Made by a program: the position numbers and the translations under genes. 5,490 bases of DNA. Source: UBA7398 sp964567545. GTDB lineage: Bacteria; Actinomycetota; Actinomycetes; Nanopelagicales; Nanopelagicaceae. The notes below the pieces were generated by a model. The model was given only the letters and a program-made list of their open reading frames with translations. It did not search any database and was not told the origin of the DNA. The DNA lies in assembly GCA_964567545.1 (NCBI GenBank), contig CAZMNB010000072.1:1-5490 (forward strand), read 5' to 3'. Below, piece by piece: positions 1-5,490 of this stretch; the stretch's first letter is position 1; each line of letters opens with the position of its first letter.

Positions 1-1353
1 CATCTGGAAACAACCATCACCATCTATTGCCCAAACGGTCGTATCCGGTGCCCCCACTTTTGCACCCATTGCCGCTGGAACTGCGTACCCCATCGTGCCC
101 GCACCACCAGAGTTCAACCAAGTACGTGGCTTTTCATATTTAACAAATTGCGATGCCCACATTTGGTGTTGGCCAACACCAGCAACATAAATTGAATCTG
201 GACCAGATATCGCACCAATTCTTTCAATTACATATTGCGGCGAAACGCTGCCGTCGGCAGGGTGGTCATAACCCACTGGATATTTTGCGCGAAGTGAGCC
301 CATTTGGTTCCACCAGTGCGTTAAATCTGGTTTTGATTTCTTGAACTCTGCTTCTAGCGCTGGAATTAGCGCAGTAATGGCTTCGCCAACATCGCCAACG
401 ATTGCTACATCTGCAAAGCGATTCTTACCAATTTCGGCTGGATCGATATCGGCATGAATAATTTTGGCGTTAACTGCGAAGGTAGAAAGTTTTCCAGTGA
501 CACGATCATCGAAGCGAGCGCCTAACGTAATTAGTAAGTCGCTCTTTTGAAGTGCAGTAACTGCAGCAACAGTTCCATGCATCCCTGGCATACCAAGGTG
601 TAACGGGTGGCTATCTGGGAATGCACCACGTGCCATCAAAGTTGTAACAACTGGTGCGCCAGTTAGTTCAGCGAGTTTTAATAACTGCTTGCTCGCATTA
701 GCTTTAATTACTCCGCCACCAATATAAAGTACAGGTTTTTTGGATTGCGCGATTAAAGCTGCCGCATCAAGAATGGCTTGGTTATCAGGTTTAGTTTTAG
801 GGTTATAGCCAGCTAAATTAATTTTCGATGGCCAATTAAAGTCGGTCATTTTCTGAAGCGCATCTTTAGCAATATCAACTAGAACCGGACCGGGGCGTCC
901 AGTGCTTGCAATGTGGAACGCTTCTGCAATTGCCTGCGCAATATCACCTGGGTTTGTGATTAAATAATTATGTTTTGTGATCGGCATAGTGATGCCGCGG
1001 ATATCAGCCTCTTGGAAAGCATCTGTTCCAATTGCAGCCGAAGGAACTTGACCAGTAATTGCTACCATTGGAACGGAATCCATTGCAGCATCACCAATTG
1101 GTGTAACTAGATTTGTTGCCCCGGGGCCCGATGTTGCGATGCAAACGCCTACCCGGCCAGTTACTTGGGCATATCCAGTCGCGGCATGGCCAGCACCTTG
1201 TTCATGGCGAACCAAGATATGGCGAATCTTTGAATCGTAGATCGGATCGTATGCAGGAAGAATTGCACCGCCTGGAATTCCAAACATGACATCAACGCCA
1301 GCGTGCTCAAGTGATTTCACTAGGGCTTGCGCACCAGTTACTTGGTTACTCAT
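1..1353 (-). CDS. ilvB: Acetolactate synthase large subunit (AHAS catalytic subunit), 3' end beyond left edge
   Basis: Condenses two pyruvates to 2-acetolactate, or pyruvate with 2-oxobutyrate to 2-aceto-2-hydroxybutyrate: the first common step of valine, leucine and isoleucine synthesis, in the cytosol, using thiamine diphosphate, Mg and FAD. The frame is open from ATG 1353 to the window edge, giving 451 codons of a family usually near 580-600 aa, so roughly the last quarter is missing. Visible landmarks are PGGAILP (about 27-33), the catalytic glutamate E51 in RHEQGAGHAATGYA, SGPGATN (75-81), GTDAFQE (109-115), the central-domain GARFDDRVTGK (278-288), and the start of the ThDP-binding motif, GDG (445-447), just before the edge. 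P104 and A30, positions linked to herbicide resistance in plant AHAS, have the common sensitive-type residues. The start is set by a strong Shine-Dalgarno 9 bases upstream. An attenuator and promoter precede it. The regulatory subunit ilvN and ilvC would be expected downstream, outside the window. Confidence 0.97.
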   Translation of the reverse strand, partial: MSNQVTGAQALVKSLEHAGVDVMFGIPGGAILPAYDPIYDSKIRHILVRHEQGAGHAATGYAQVTGRVGVCIATSGPGATNLVTPIGDAAMDSVPMVAITGQVPSAAIGTDAFQEADIRGITMPITKHNYLITNPGDIAQAIAEAFHIASTGRPGPVLVDIAKDALQKMTDFNWPSKINLAGYNPKTKPDNQAILDAAALIAQSKKPVLYIGGGVIKANASKQLLKLAELTGAPVVTTLMARGAFPDSHPLHLGMPGMHGTVAAVTALQKSDLLITLGARFDDRVTGKLSTFAVNAKIIHADIDPAEIGKNRFADVAIVGDVGEAITALIPALEAEFKKSKPDLTHWWNQMGSLRAKYPVGYDHPADGSVSPQYVIERIGAISGPDSIYVAGVGQHQMWASQFVKYEKPRTWLNSGGAGTMGYAVPAAMGAKVGAPDTTVWAIDGDGCFQM

Positions 1354-1362
1354 TCCGATCTA

Positions 1363-1373
1363 CTCCTTTCCTT
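1363..1373 (-). promoter_or_regulatory. Shine-Dalgarno of ilvB
   Basis: Read on the minus strand this is AAGGAAAGGAG, a purine-rich site with a full AGGAG core ending 9 bases before ATG 1353. It fixes the ilvB start and lies downstream of the attenuator hairpin, so transcripts that pass the hairpin carry a good ribosome binding site. It is the strongest such site in the window; ilvD has a plain AGGA 7 bases before its ATG, and the ABC-F gene has none that is convincing. Confidence 0.85.
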
Positions 1374-1395
1374 AACTAATTAACTCCACTAACAG

Positions 1396-1420
1396 AAAAA
1401 CCCTCAGTTTTAACTGAGGG
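1396..1420 (-). terminator. Intrinsic terminator hairpin in the ilvB leader (attenuator)
   Basis: On the minus strand the arms CCCTCAG (1420-1414) and CTGAGGG (1407-1401) pair perfectly; the inner bases TT/AA can add up to two pairs. The hairpin is followed at once by five T (1400-1396), the form of a Rho-independent terminator. It stands 21 bases after the leader-peptide stop codon and 43 bases before ilvB, so it would stop ilvB transcription rather than end an upstream gene; no full-length gene comes from upstream on this strand. On the plus strand the hairpin is preceded, not followed, by the A/T run, so it should work only towards ilvB. Confidence 0.85.
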
Positions 1421-1421
1421 T

Positions 1422-1454
1422 AGCGCGGGATCTGATATTTCTAGATCGCGCGCT
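1422..1454 (-). other. Leader stem-loop overlapping the leader-peptide stop (pause or 1:2 hairpin)
   Basis: On the minus strand AGCGCGCGATCT (1454-1443) pairs with AGATCCCGCGCT (1433-1422) in 11 of 12 positions, with a single C/C mismatch and a 9-base loop. The 5' arm contains the last leader codons (part of GAG, then CGC GCG ATC and the T of TAG). A ribosome held at the Val-Val-Ile codons or at the stop codon would therefore interfere with this stem to different extents, as expected for the 1:2 hairpin of an attenuator. I could not find by eye a convincing competing anti-terminator pairing with the CCCTCAG arm of the terminator. Confidence 0.65.
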
Positions 1455-1488
1455 CTTGAATCACCACTGAAGTAGTTAGGCTTTTCAT
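1441..1488 (-). CDS. ilvB leader peptide, 15 aa (MKSLTTSVVIQERAI)
   Basis: A short open frame of 15 codons plus TAG between the ilvB promoter and the attenuator hairpin. Five of the 15 residues are branched-chain (L4, V8, V9, I10, I15), including the run Val-Val-Ile, and there are two threonines (T5, T6), threonine being the precursor of isoleucine. Its likely role is as a sensor: slow translation at these codons when charged branched-chain tRNAs are scarce would change folding of the leader RNA and allow read-through into ilvB. The ATG lies 7 bases from the -10 box, so transcription probably starts at or beside its A and the message is leaderless; no Shine-Dalgarno is present. The frame stays open upstream to ATG 1602 and beyond, but that part lies before the promoter. 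The function is inferred from position and composition; the peptide itself is probably not functional. Confidence 0.72.
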   Translation of the reverse strand: MKSLTTSVVIQERAI

Positions 1489-1494
1489 GGCTAA

Positions 1495-1524
1495 ATTATC
1501 GCGCACCCCCACGGGACTAGTCAA
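1495..1524 (-). promoter_or_regulatory. Promoter of the ilvB leader/operon
   Basis: On the minus strand there is TTGACT (1524-1519, 5 of 6 to the -35 consensus), an 18-base spacer, and GATAAT (1500-1495, 5 of 6 to the -10 consensus). It is the best sigma-70-like match I see in the intergenic region. The predicted transcription start is about 1488, the first base of the leader-peptide ATG. The spacing, the downstream leader peptide and the terminator agree with each other. Confidence 0.8.
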
Positions 1525-1528
1525 CCCA

Positions 1529-1544
1529 TGAGATGCGCATCTCA
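1529..1544. promoter_or_regulatory. 16-bp perfect palindrome, candidate operator
   Basis: TGAGATGCGCATCTCA is its own reverse complement over all 16 bases. It ends 4 bases upstream of the ilvB -35 box, covering about -41 to -56 from the predicted start, where activators commonly bind. It also lies 59 bases before the ABC-F start codon, so a bound protein could affect both divergent genes. The symmetry with no spacer suggests a dimeric DNA-binding protein. I do not recognise the motif as the site of a particular regulator family. Confidence 0.55.
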
Positions 1545-1603
1545 ATATATGGCCATGCCTCTCTGGAAATTCAACTACTACTAATCGTGAGAAACTTCGC
1601 ATA

Positions 1604-3202
1604 ATGATTTCAACAGCGAGCCTTGAATTACGAGCTGGGGCTCGATTACTCGTCAGCGGAGTATCCGTTCGCATTAACCATGGCGACCGTGTGGGATTTG
1701 TTGGCCGAAATGGCGCTGGAAAAAGTACGCTAGCAAAAGTGCTAGCGGGTGAAACTCAACCTGCAGGTGGCCAAGTAATTCGCACCGGGATGATTGGTTA
1801 TCTCCCCCAAGATCCGCGCACTGGTGATGAAGCGGGTTCTGTTGTCGAACGCATTCTTTCCGTTCGCGAACTTGATCAAATTGTTTCGCGAATGCGAAAA
1901 GCCGAAGAAGCAATGTCAATTGCACAAGGTGATGAATTAGAAGTTGCTATGACCCGATACACCAGAGCTGAAAATGAATTTAGTATCGCCGGCGGATACG
2001 GCGCAACCGCCGAAGCTGAATCTATTGCAATGAGTTTAGGTATACCAGAACGGTTATTTGAGCAACCGCTGGAATCACTAAGTGGCGGACAACGCCGTCG
2101 TATTGAATTAGCCAGAATTTTATTTAGTGGAGCCGATACCCTGCTTCTTGATGAGCCAACTAACCATTTAGATGCTGACTCGGTAGTTTGGCTCCGTGAT
2201 TATTTAATGAAGTATTCAGGTGGTCTAGTAATTATCAGCCACGATGTAAATCTAATTGAAACCGTTGTAAATAAGGTTTTTTATTTGGATGCAAATCGAA
2301 ATGTAATTGACGTTTACAACATGGGTTGGAAAAAGTATCTGCAACAACGTGAGCAAGACGAACATCGTCGAAAGATCGATCGGGCAATTGCTGAAAAGAA
2401 AGCGGAGATATTAGAGAAGCAAGCCGAGAAGATGCGCGCAAAAGCCTCTAAGGCAAAAGCTGCGCAAGGTATGTTCCGTCGCGCCGATAAATTGCGTTCC
2501 GAACTAGCCGACGTTCGCAAAGTTGATAAAGTCGCAAAACTACGATTCCCAACGCCATCACCATGTGGCAAAACTCCACTTACTGCGACTGCGCTTAGTA
2601 AGTCTTATGGATCCCTTGAAGTATTTACCGACGTTGACCTCGCAATCGACAAAGGATCTCGAGTTGTGATTTTGGGGCTTAACGGTGCAGGTAAAACCAC
2701 GCTACTAAAAATGCTCGCGGGCGAGTTAGAGCCCGATACTGGTGAAATTATTCCGGGGCATGGTTTAAAAATTGGCTACTACGCACAAGAGCATGAATCA
2801 CTCGATTACGAACGAACTATATTAGAAAACATGAACAGTACCGGCGTTGATTTGAAAGATGCGCAAGCGCGAAGCGTGCTTGGCTCTTTTCTTTTCACTG
2901 GCGATGATGTTCATAAGCCAGTCAAAGTTTTAAGTGGTGGTGAGCGCACTCGGCTTGCGTTGGCGCTTCTAGTTGTTAGCGCTGCAAATGTATTACTACT
3001 TGATGAGCCTACAAATAACTTAGACCCAGCATCGCGTGAAGAAATCTTGGCAGCGCTTGGTGAGTATCAAGGTTCAGTAATTTTGGTTTCGCATGATGAA
3101 GGTGCGGTTTTATCGCTAAAGCCAGATCGAGTTTTATTGCTTCCAGATGGTGATGAAGATTTATGGAACGAAAACTATCTGGACCTGGTGGAGATTGATT
3201 AG
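1604..3202 (+). CDS. ABC-F family ATPase (duplicated ABC domains, ribosome-associated type)
   Basis: A soluble protein of 532 aa with two nucleotide-binding domains and no membrane segments, the plan of ABC-F proteins, which bind at the ribosomal E site and act as translation factors or give antibiotic protection rather than transport. Domain 1: Walker A GRNGAGKST (34-42), signature LSGGQ (159-163), Walker B with LLLDEPTNHLD (E184), H-switch H213. A Lys/Arg/Glu-rich linker with helical character (about 240-315) leads to domain 2: Walker A GLNGAGKTT (358-366), signature LSGGE (443-447), LLLDEPTNNLD (E468), H497. Both catalytic glutamates are present, so both sites look active. It ends soon after domain 2, with no long C-terminal extension. 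The N-terminus (MISTASLELRAGARLL) matches actinobacterial members; an in-frame stop at 1529 and no other start codon between support ATG 1604. The Shine-Dalgarno is weak. Whether it is a housekeeping factor or a resistance determinant cannot be told from sequence. It lies on the strand opposite the ilv genes. Confidence 0.93.
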   Translation: MISTASLELRAGARLLVSGVSVRINHGDRVGFVGRNGAGKSTLAKVLAGETQPAGGQVIRTGMIGYLPQDPRTGDEAGSVVERILSVRELDQIVSRMRKAEEAMSIAQGDELEVAMTRYTRAENEFSIAGGYGATAEAESIAMSLGIPERLFEQPLESLSGGQRRRIELARILFSGADTLLLDEPTNHLDADSVVWLRDYLMKYSGGLVIISHDVNLIETVVNKVFYLDANRNVIDVYNMGWKKYLQQREQDEHRRKIDRAIAEKKAEILEKQAEKMRAKASKAKAAQGMFRRADKLRSELADVRKVDKVAKLRFPTPSPCGKTPLTATALSKSYGSLEVFTDVDLAIDKGSRVVILGLNGAGKTTLLKMLAGELEPDTGEIIPGHGLKIGYYAQEHESLDYERTILENMNSTGVDLKDAQARSVLGSFLFTGDDVHKPVKVLSGGERTRLALALLVVSAANVLLLDEPTNNLDPASREEILAALGEYQGSVILVSHDEGAVLSLKPDRVLLLPDGDEDLWNENYLDLVEID

Positions 3203-4887
3203 TCGCAAACTGCGCCATTTGATGCAGATCCAACTAATTTCGAATACTTAGCAAGAACTCCGCGCTTAAATTTATGTGGAACTGGCTTAAAGGTGCGCTT
3301 TCGATCAGCTAATTCCTTCGCATCAACTAATAAATCTAATTGGCGCGTTATTGTATTAATGCGAATTCGATCGCCATCTTTAACAAGTGCGATTGGCCCG
3401 CAGTCAACCGCTTCAGGGGCAACATGGCCAACGCATAATCCAGTTGTTCCGCCCGAAAAACGACCGTCGGTAATAAGTAACACAGACTTTCCTAAACCAG
3501 CCCCTTTGATTGCACCAGTAATCATTAACATCTCACGCATACCTGGTCCACCTTTAGGACCTTCGTATCGAATTACGACCACATCGCCGGCTTGGATAGT
3601 TCCGTTTTCTAGCGCAACCATCGCAGATTGCTCGCGATCAAATACCCGAGCTGGTCCTTCAAATTCATCGACGCCAACCCCGGCAACTTTTGTTACAGCG
3701 CCGTCAGGTGCAAGTGAGCCATTAAGAATAGTGATTCCGCCACCCAGGGCCATTGGCTTAGAAGTTGCACGCAAAATTTCGCCATCTGGATCGGGTGGTG
3801 CAATATCAATTAAGTTCTCTGCCATAGTTTTGCCAGTTACCGTTAAACAATCACCATGCAATAACCCAGCATCTAGTAGCGATTTTAAAATTACTGGAAT
3901 TCCACCTACTTTATCTACATCGCTCATCACAAAACGACCAAACGGTTTCAAGTCCCCCAGTAATGGAACTTTTGAACCGATGCGATGGAAATCTGCGAGG
4001 GTTAGATCCACATCAGCTTCGTGAGCGATCGCAAGTAAGTGGAGCACTGCGTTTGTCGAACCACCGAGAGCCATTACTGCGGTAATTGCATTTTCAAAAG
4101 CAGGTTTTGTGAGAATGTCTCGTGTCGTAATACCTTGGCGGATTAACTCAACTACTGCAGCTCCGGCTTTAACTGAGAATGCATCGCGACGACGATCTAC
4201 TGCTGGTGGTGCCGCAGAACCAGGAAGCGAGAGACCGATAGCTTCGCCAACCGTTGCCATTGTGTTTGCGGTGTACATGCCACCACATGCGCCTTCACCT
4301 GGACAGATCGCGCGTTCAATTTTATCTACTTGATCTTGTGAAATTAACCCACGAGCGCAAGCACCAACTGCTTCGAATGCATCGATGATAGTTACATCTT
4401 TACCATCAACTTGACCGGGCAGGGTTGAACCTGCATAAACAAAAACGCTTGCAACATCGATTCGTGCCGCTGCCATCATCATTCCGGGAAGTGATTTGTC
4501 GCAACCAGCAAAAGTCACCATGCCATCTAAACGTTCGGCTTGCATAACAGTTTCAACTGAGTCAGCAATTACTTCTCTTGAAACCAGCGAGAAATGCATT
4601 CCTTCATGGCCCATTGAAATTCCATCAGATACAGAGATCGTTCCGAATTGCATCGGGAATCCGCCGGCATCGATAACGCCTTGACGCGAAGCTTTTGCTA
4701 AGCGATCTAGCGATAGATTACAAGGCGTAATTTCATTCCAAGAAGAAACAATTCCAATTTGTGGCTTTACCCAATCGCCATCTTTCATCCCAACTGCGCG
4801 CAACATCCCGCGTGCTGGTGCGCGTTCTAGGCCATCAGTTACTAAGCCAGAGCGTGGCTTCATTTTGTTTGCTGGAGTATCTGACAT
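3199..4887 (-). CDS. ilvD: Dihydroxy-acid dehydratase
   Basis: Dehydrates 2,3-dihydroxy-isovalerate and 2,3-dihydroxy-3-methylvalerate to the 2-oxo acids that precede valine/leucine and isoleucine. It is a cytosolic Fe-S and Mg enzyme, complete at 562 aa, a normal length. Visible residues: C56 (NEITPCN), C129 in the family signature CDKSLPGMMMA, and C201 (CPGEGACGG), the set expected to hold a [2Fe-2S] cluster; D88 (SVSDGI), D130 and K131 as the likely Mg site with carbamylated lysine; and S478 in the second signature LLITDGRFSGGT (470-481), the likely catalytic base. Cluster type is inferred from family knowledge. The start ATG 4887 has AGGA 7 bases upstream and lies 18 bases after the gatB stop, so it is probably co-transcribed with gatB. 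Its TAA (3201-3199) overlaps the TAG of the convergent ABC-F gene. No terminator is visible after it. No attenuator like that of ilvB is seen before it. Confidence 0.97.
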   Translation of the reverse strand: MSDTPANKMKPRSGLVTDGLERAPARGMLRAVGMKDGDWVKPQIGIVSSWNEITPCNLSLDRLAKASRQGVIDAGGFPMQFGTISVSDGISMGHEGMHFSLVSREVIADSVETVMQAERLDGMVTFAGCDKSLPGMMMAAARIDVASVFVYAGSTLPGQVDGKDVTIIDAFEAVGACARGLISQDQVDKIERAICPGEGACGGMYTANTMATVGEAIGLSLPGSAAPPAVDRRRDAFSVKAGAAVVELIRQGITTRDILTKPAFENAITAVMALGGSTNAVLHLLAIAHEADVDLTLADFHRIGSKVPLLGDLKPFGRFVMSDVDKVGGIPVILKSLLDAGLLHGDCLTVTGKTMAENLIDIAPPDPDGEILRATSKPMALGGGITILNGSLAPDGAVTKVAGVGVDEFEGPARVFDREQSAMVALENGTIQAGDVVVIRYEGPKGGPGMREMLMITGAIKGAGLGKSVLLITDGRFSGGTTGLCVGHVAPEAVDCGPIALVKDGDRIRINTITRQLDLLVDAKELADRKRTFKPVPHKFKRGVLAKYSKLVGSASNGAVCD

Positions 4888-4905
4888 CTACGTATCCTAC
4901 AAACC

Positions 4906-5490
4906 TTATTGCCCTAAATGTTTCAAAAGCAGTTCTCGTACTTTCGCAGCATCAGCTTGGCCTTGCGTGGCCTTCATTACTGCGCCGATCAAAGCGCCAG
5001 CGGCAGGGACATTTCCACCACGGACTTTCGCCGCAACATCTGGTTGGGCCGCAATCGCATTTTCAATTGCAGCCATAAGCGCGCCATCATCAGAAACAAC
5101 TTTAATTCCACGTTTTTCAATTACTTGATTAGGGCGTCCTTCACCGGCGATCACACCTTCGATAACTTGACGAGCCAACTTGTCAGTTAATTCACCAGCA
5201 GCAACTAGCGCCACAATCTCGGCAACATCTTTCGGCGTAATTGCTAAATCAGTCGCAGCTACTTCTTTCTCGTTTGCAATTCGAGCAATTTCGCCAAGCC
5301 ACCAACCGCGTGCTTTAGTGGGATCTGCGCCAAGAATTACCGTGGCTTCCACAATTTCTAATACATCTGCGTTAATCATCGAAGCCATTTCCTTATGTGG
5401 AACTGACTGTGATTCTTGTAGTCGCTTCCGGTGGGGTGTCGGTTTTTCTGGAAGTGATGCACGTAGTGTTTCTATCTAAACTGCGGCTGG
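4906..5490 (-). CDS. gatB: Aspartyl/glutamyl-tRNA amidotransferase subunit B, C-terminal part (5' end beyond right edge; apparent frameshift)
   Basis: GatB binds the misacylated tRNA and ATP in the GatCAB complex, which converts Glu-tRNA(Gln) and Asp-tRNA(Asn) to Gln-tRNA and Asn-tRNA in bacteria lacking the matching synthetases. Only the tail is present: 189 residues from 5475 to stop TAA 4908-4906, holding the helical and YqeY-like tail domains that contact tRNA. Recognisable parts are ARGWWLGEIARIANE, KLARQVIEGVIAGEG, the run KRGIKVVSDDGAL, and the terminal GALIGAVMKATQGQADAAKVRELL. The first in-frame ATG is 5388, but family similarity clearly extends upstream of it (IETLRASLPEKP, then HRKRLQE) and aligns without gaps to my memory of actinobacterial GatB. 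Just before it, 5478-5476 reads TAG in this frame, so the upstream part must be in another frame or the gene is broken. A separate product starting at 5388 (160 aa) or 5379 is possible but less likely. ilvD follows after 18 bases. Confidence 0.88.
5475..5490 (-). other. Disruption in gatB: in-frame TAG, probable one-base frameshift
   Basis: In the frame of the GatB tail the codons read P A A V then TAG (5478-5476), then I E T L R. In family members as I remember them this point reads roughly P-S-R-E-W-V-E-x-L-R. In the neighbouring frame the same bases read (P)-S-R-S-L, so removing one base near 5476-5480 would give an alignment of exactly the right length. If that upstream frame is not corrected, it ends at TAA 5395-5393, 7 bases before ATG 5388. 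Only 15 bases of upstream sequence are available, so a simple Trp-to-amber change (TGG to TAG) cannot be excluded. Confidence 0.55.

Noticed and set aside
1401..1420. The hairpin as a bidirectional terminator
   Set aside because: Only the minus strand has a T run after the stem. On the plus strand the stem is followed by TAGCGC, and no plus-strand gene ends there.
1354..1603. A T-box or other riboswitch in the ilvB leader
   Set aside because: No T-box sequence or large multi-stem leader is present. The predicted transcript before ilvB is only about 135 bases and is explained by a leader peptide and two hairpins.
1578..1605. Promoter-like sequence for the ABC-F gene (CATAAT at 1600-1605, or ACTAAT at 1580-1585)
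   Set aside because: CATAAT overlaps the start codon, so it could not drive this gene. ACTAAT has no -35 partner at the right distance. I could not support a promoter for this gene.
1441..1674. A 77-codon minus-strand frame that includes the leader peptide and an LVVV run (about 1587-1576)
   Set aside because: Its upstream part is antisense to the start of the ABC-F gene and lies before the predicted promoter. A longer leader starting at ATG 1602 would need a promoter further up, which I do not see. The run of hydrophobic codons comes from the GTAGTAGTT repeat; I keep the 15-codon version.
3293..4024. A 243-codon plus-strand frame
   Set aside because: It is antisense to ilvD, which has full-length catalytic motifs. 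Its translation is low-complexity Ser/Pro/Thr, typical of a shadow frame.
4906..5388. A stand-alone 160-aa GatB/YqeY-domain gene starting at ATG 5388
   Set aside because: GatB similarity runs smoothly through and upstream of this ATG, and the AAGGA before it is only 2 bases away, too close. A restart at ATG 5379 (10-base spacing) remains possible but is the weaker reading, so it is treated as part of gatB.
1..5490. A new defence, mobile or secondary-metabolite system
   Set aside because: All substantial coding sequence is accounted for by gatB, ilvD, an ABC-F ATPase and ilvB. No transposase, repeat array, integrase, attachment site or unknown multi-gene set is seen.

Overview
The window looks like a chromosomal segment of an actinobacterium with unusually low GC. 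The proteins (GatB tail, IlvD, IlvB, a short-linker ABC-F ATPase) read as actinobacterial, but the DNA is only moderately GC-rich by eye and favours A/T-ending codons. That fits freshwater acI/Nanopelagicales-type actinobacteria (Planktophila/Nanopelagicus-like). This placement is inference from gene style and composition; no marker gene in the window settles it.

Layout, right to left along the minus strand: the C-terminal part of gatB (tRNA-dependent amidotransferase subunit B, running off the right edge) is followed after 18 bases by a complete ilvD (dihydroxy-acid dehydratase, 562 aa). A plus-strand ABC-F ATPase gene (532 aa) meets ilvD tail to tail with a 4-base overlap of the stop codons. 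Then comes a 250-base regulatory region, and finally the first 451 codons of ilvB (acetolactate synthase large subunit, minus strand), running off the left edge. All other long open frames are antisense or out-of-frame shadows of these four genes.

IlvB and IlvD catalyse the first and third of the common steps of valine, leucine and isoleucine synthesis. The richest region is 1354-1603. Read on the minus strand it holds a 16-bp perfect palindrome, a strong promoter (TTGACT, 18 bp, GATAAT), a 15-codon leader peptide that starts where transcription should start (MKSLTTSVVIQERAI), a stem-loop over the leader stop codon, a GC-rich terminator hairpin with five U, and the ilvB Shine-Dalgarno. This is the classical arrangement of ribosome-mediated transcription attenuation. 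Attenuation is known at ilv operons of other bacteria, including actinobacteria; this particular leader appears not to need a 5' untranslated region.

The second point of interest is at the right edge. GatB homology continues upstream of the first in-frame ATG (5388) to codon 5475-5473, and is then met by an in-frame TAG. The few upstream bases fit the GatB family better in another frame, so the window probably contains a one-base frameshift in gatB (real or a sequence error). I see no mobile element, CRISPR array, RNA gene or defence system.
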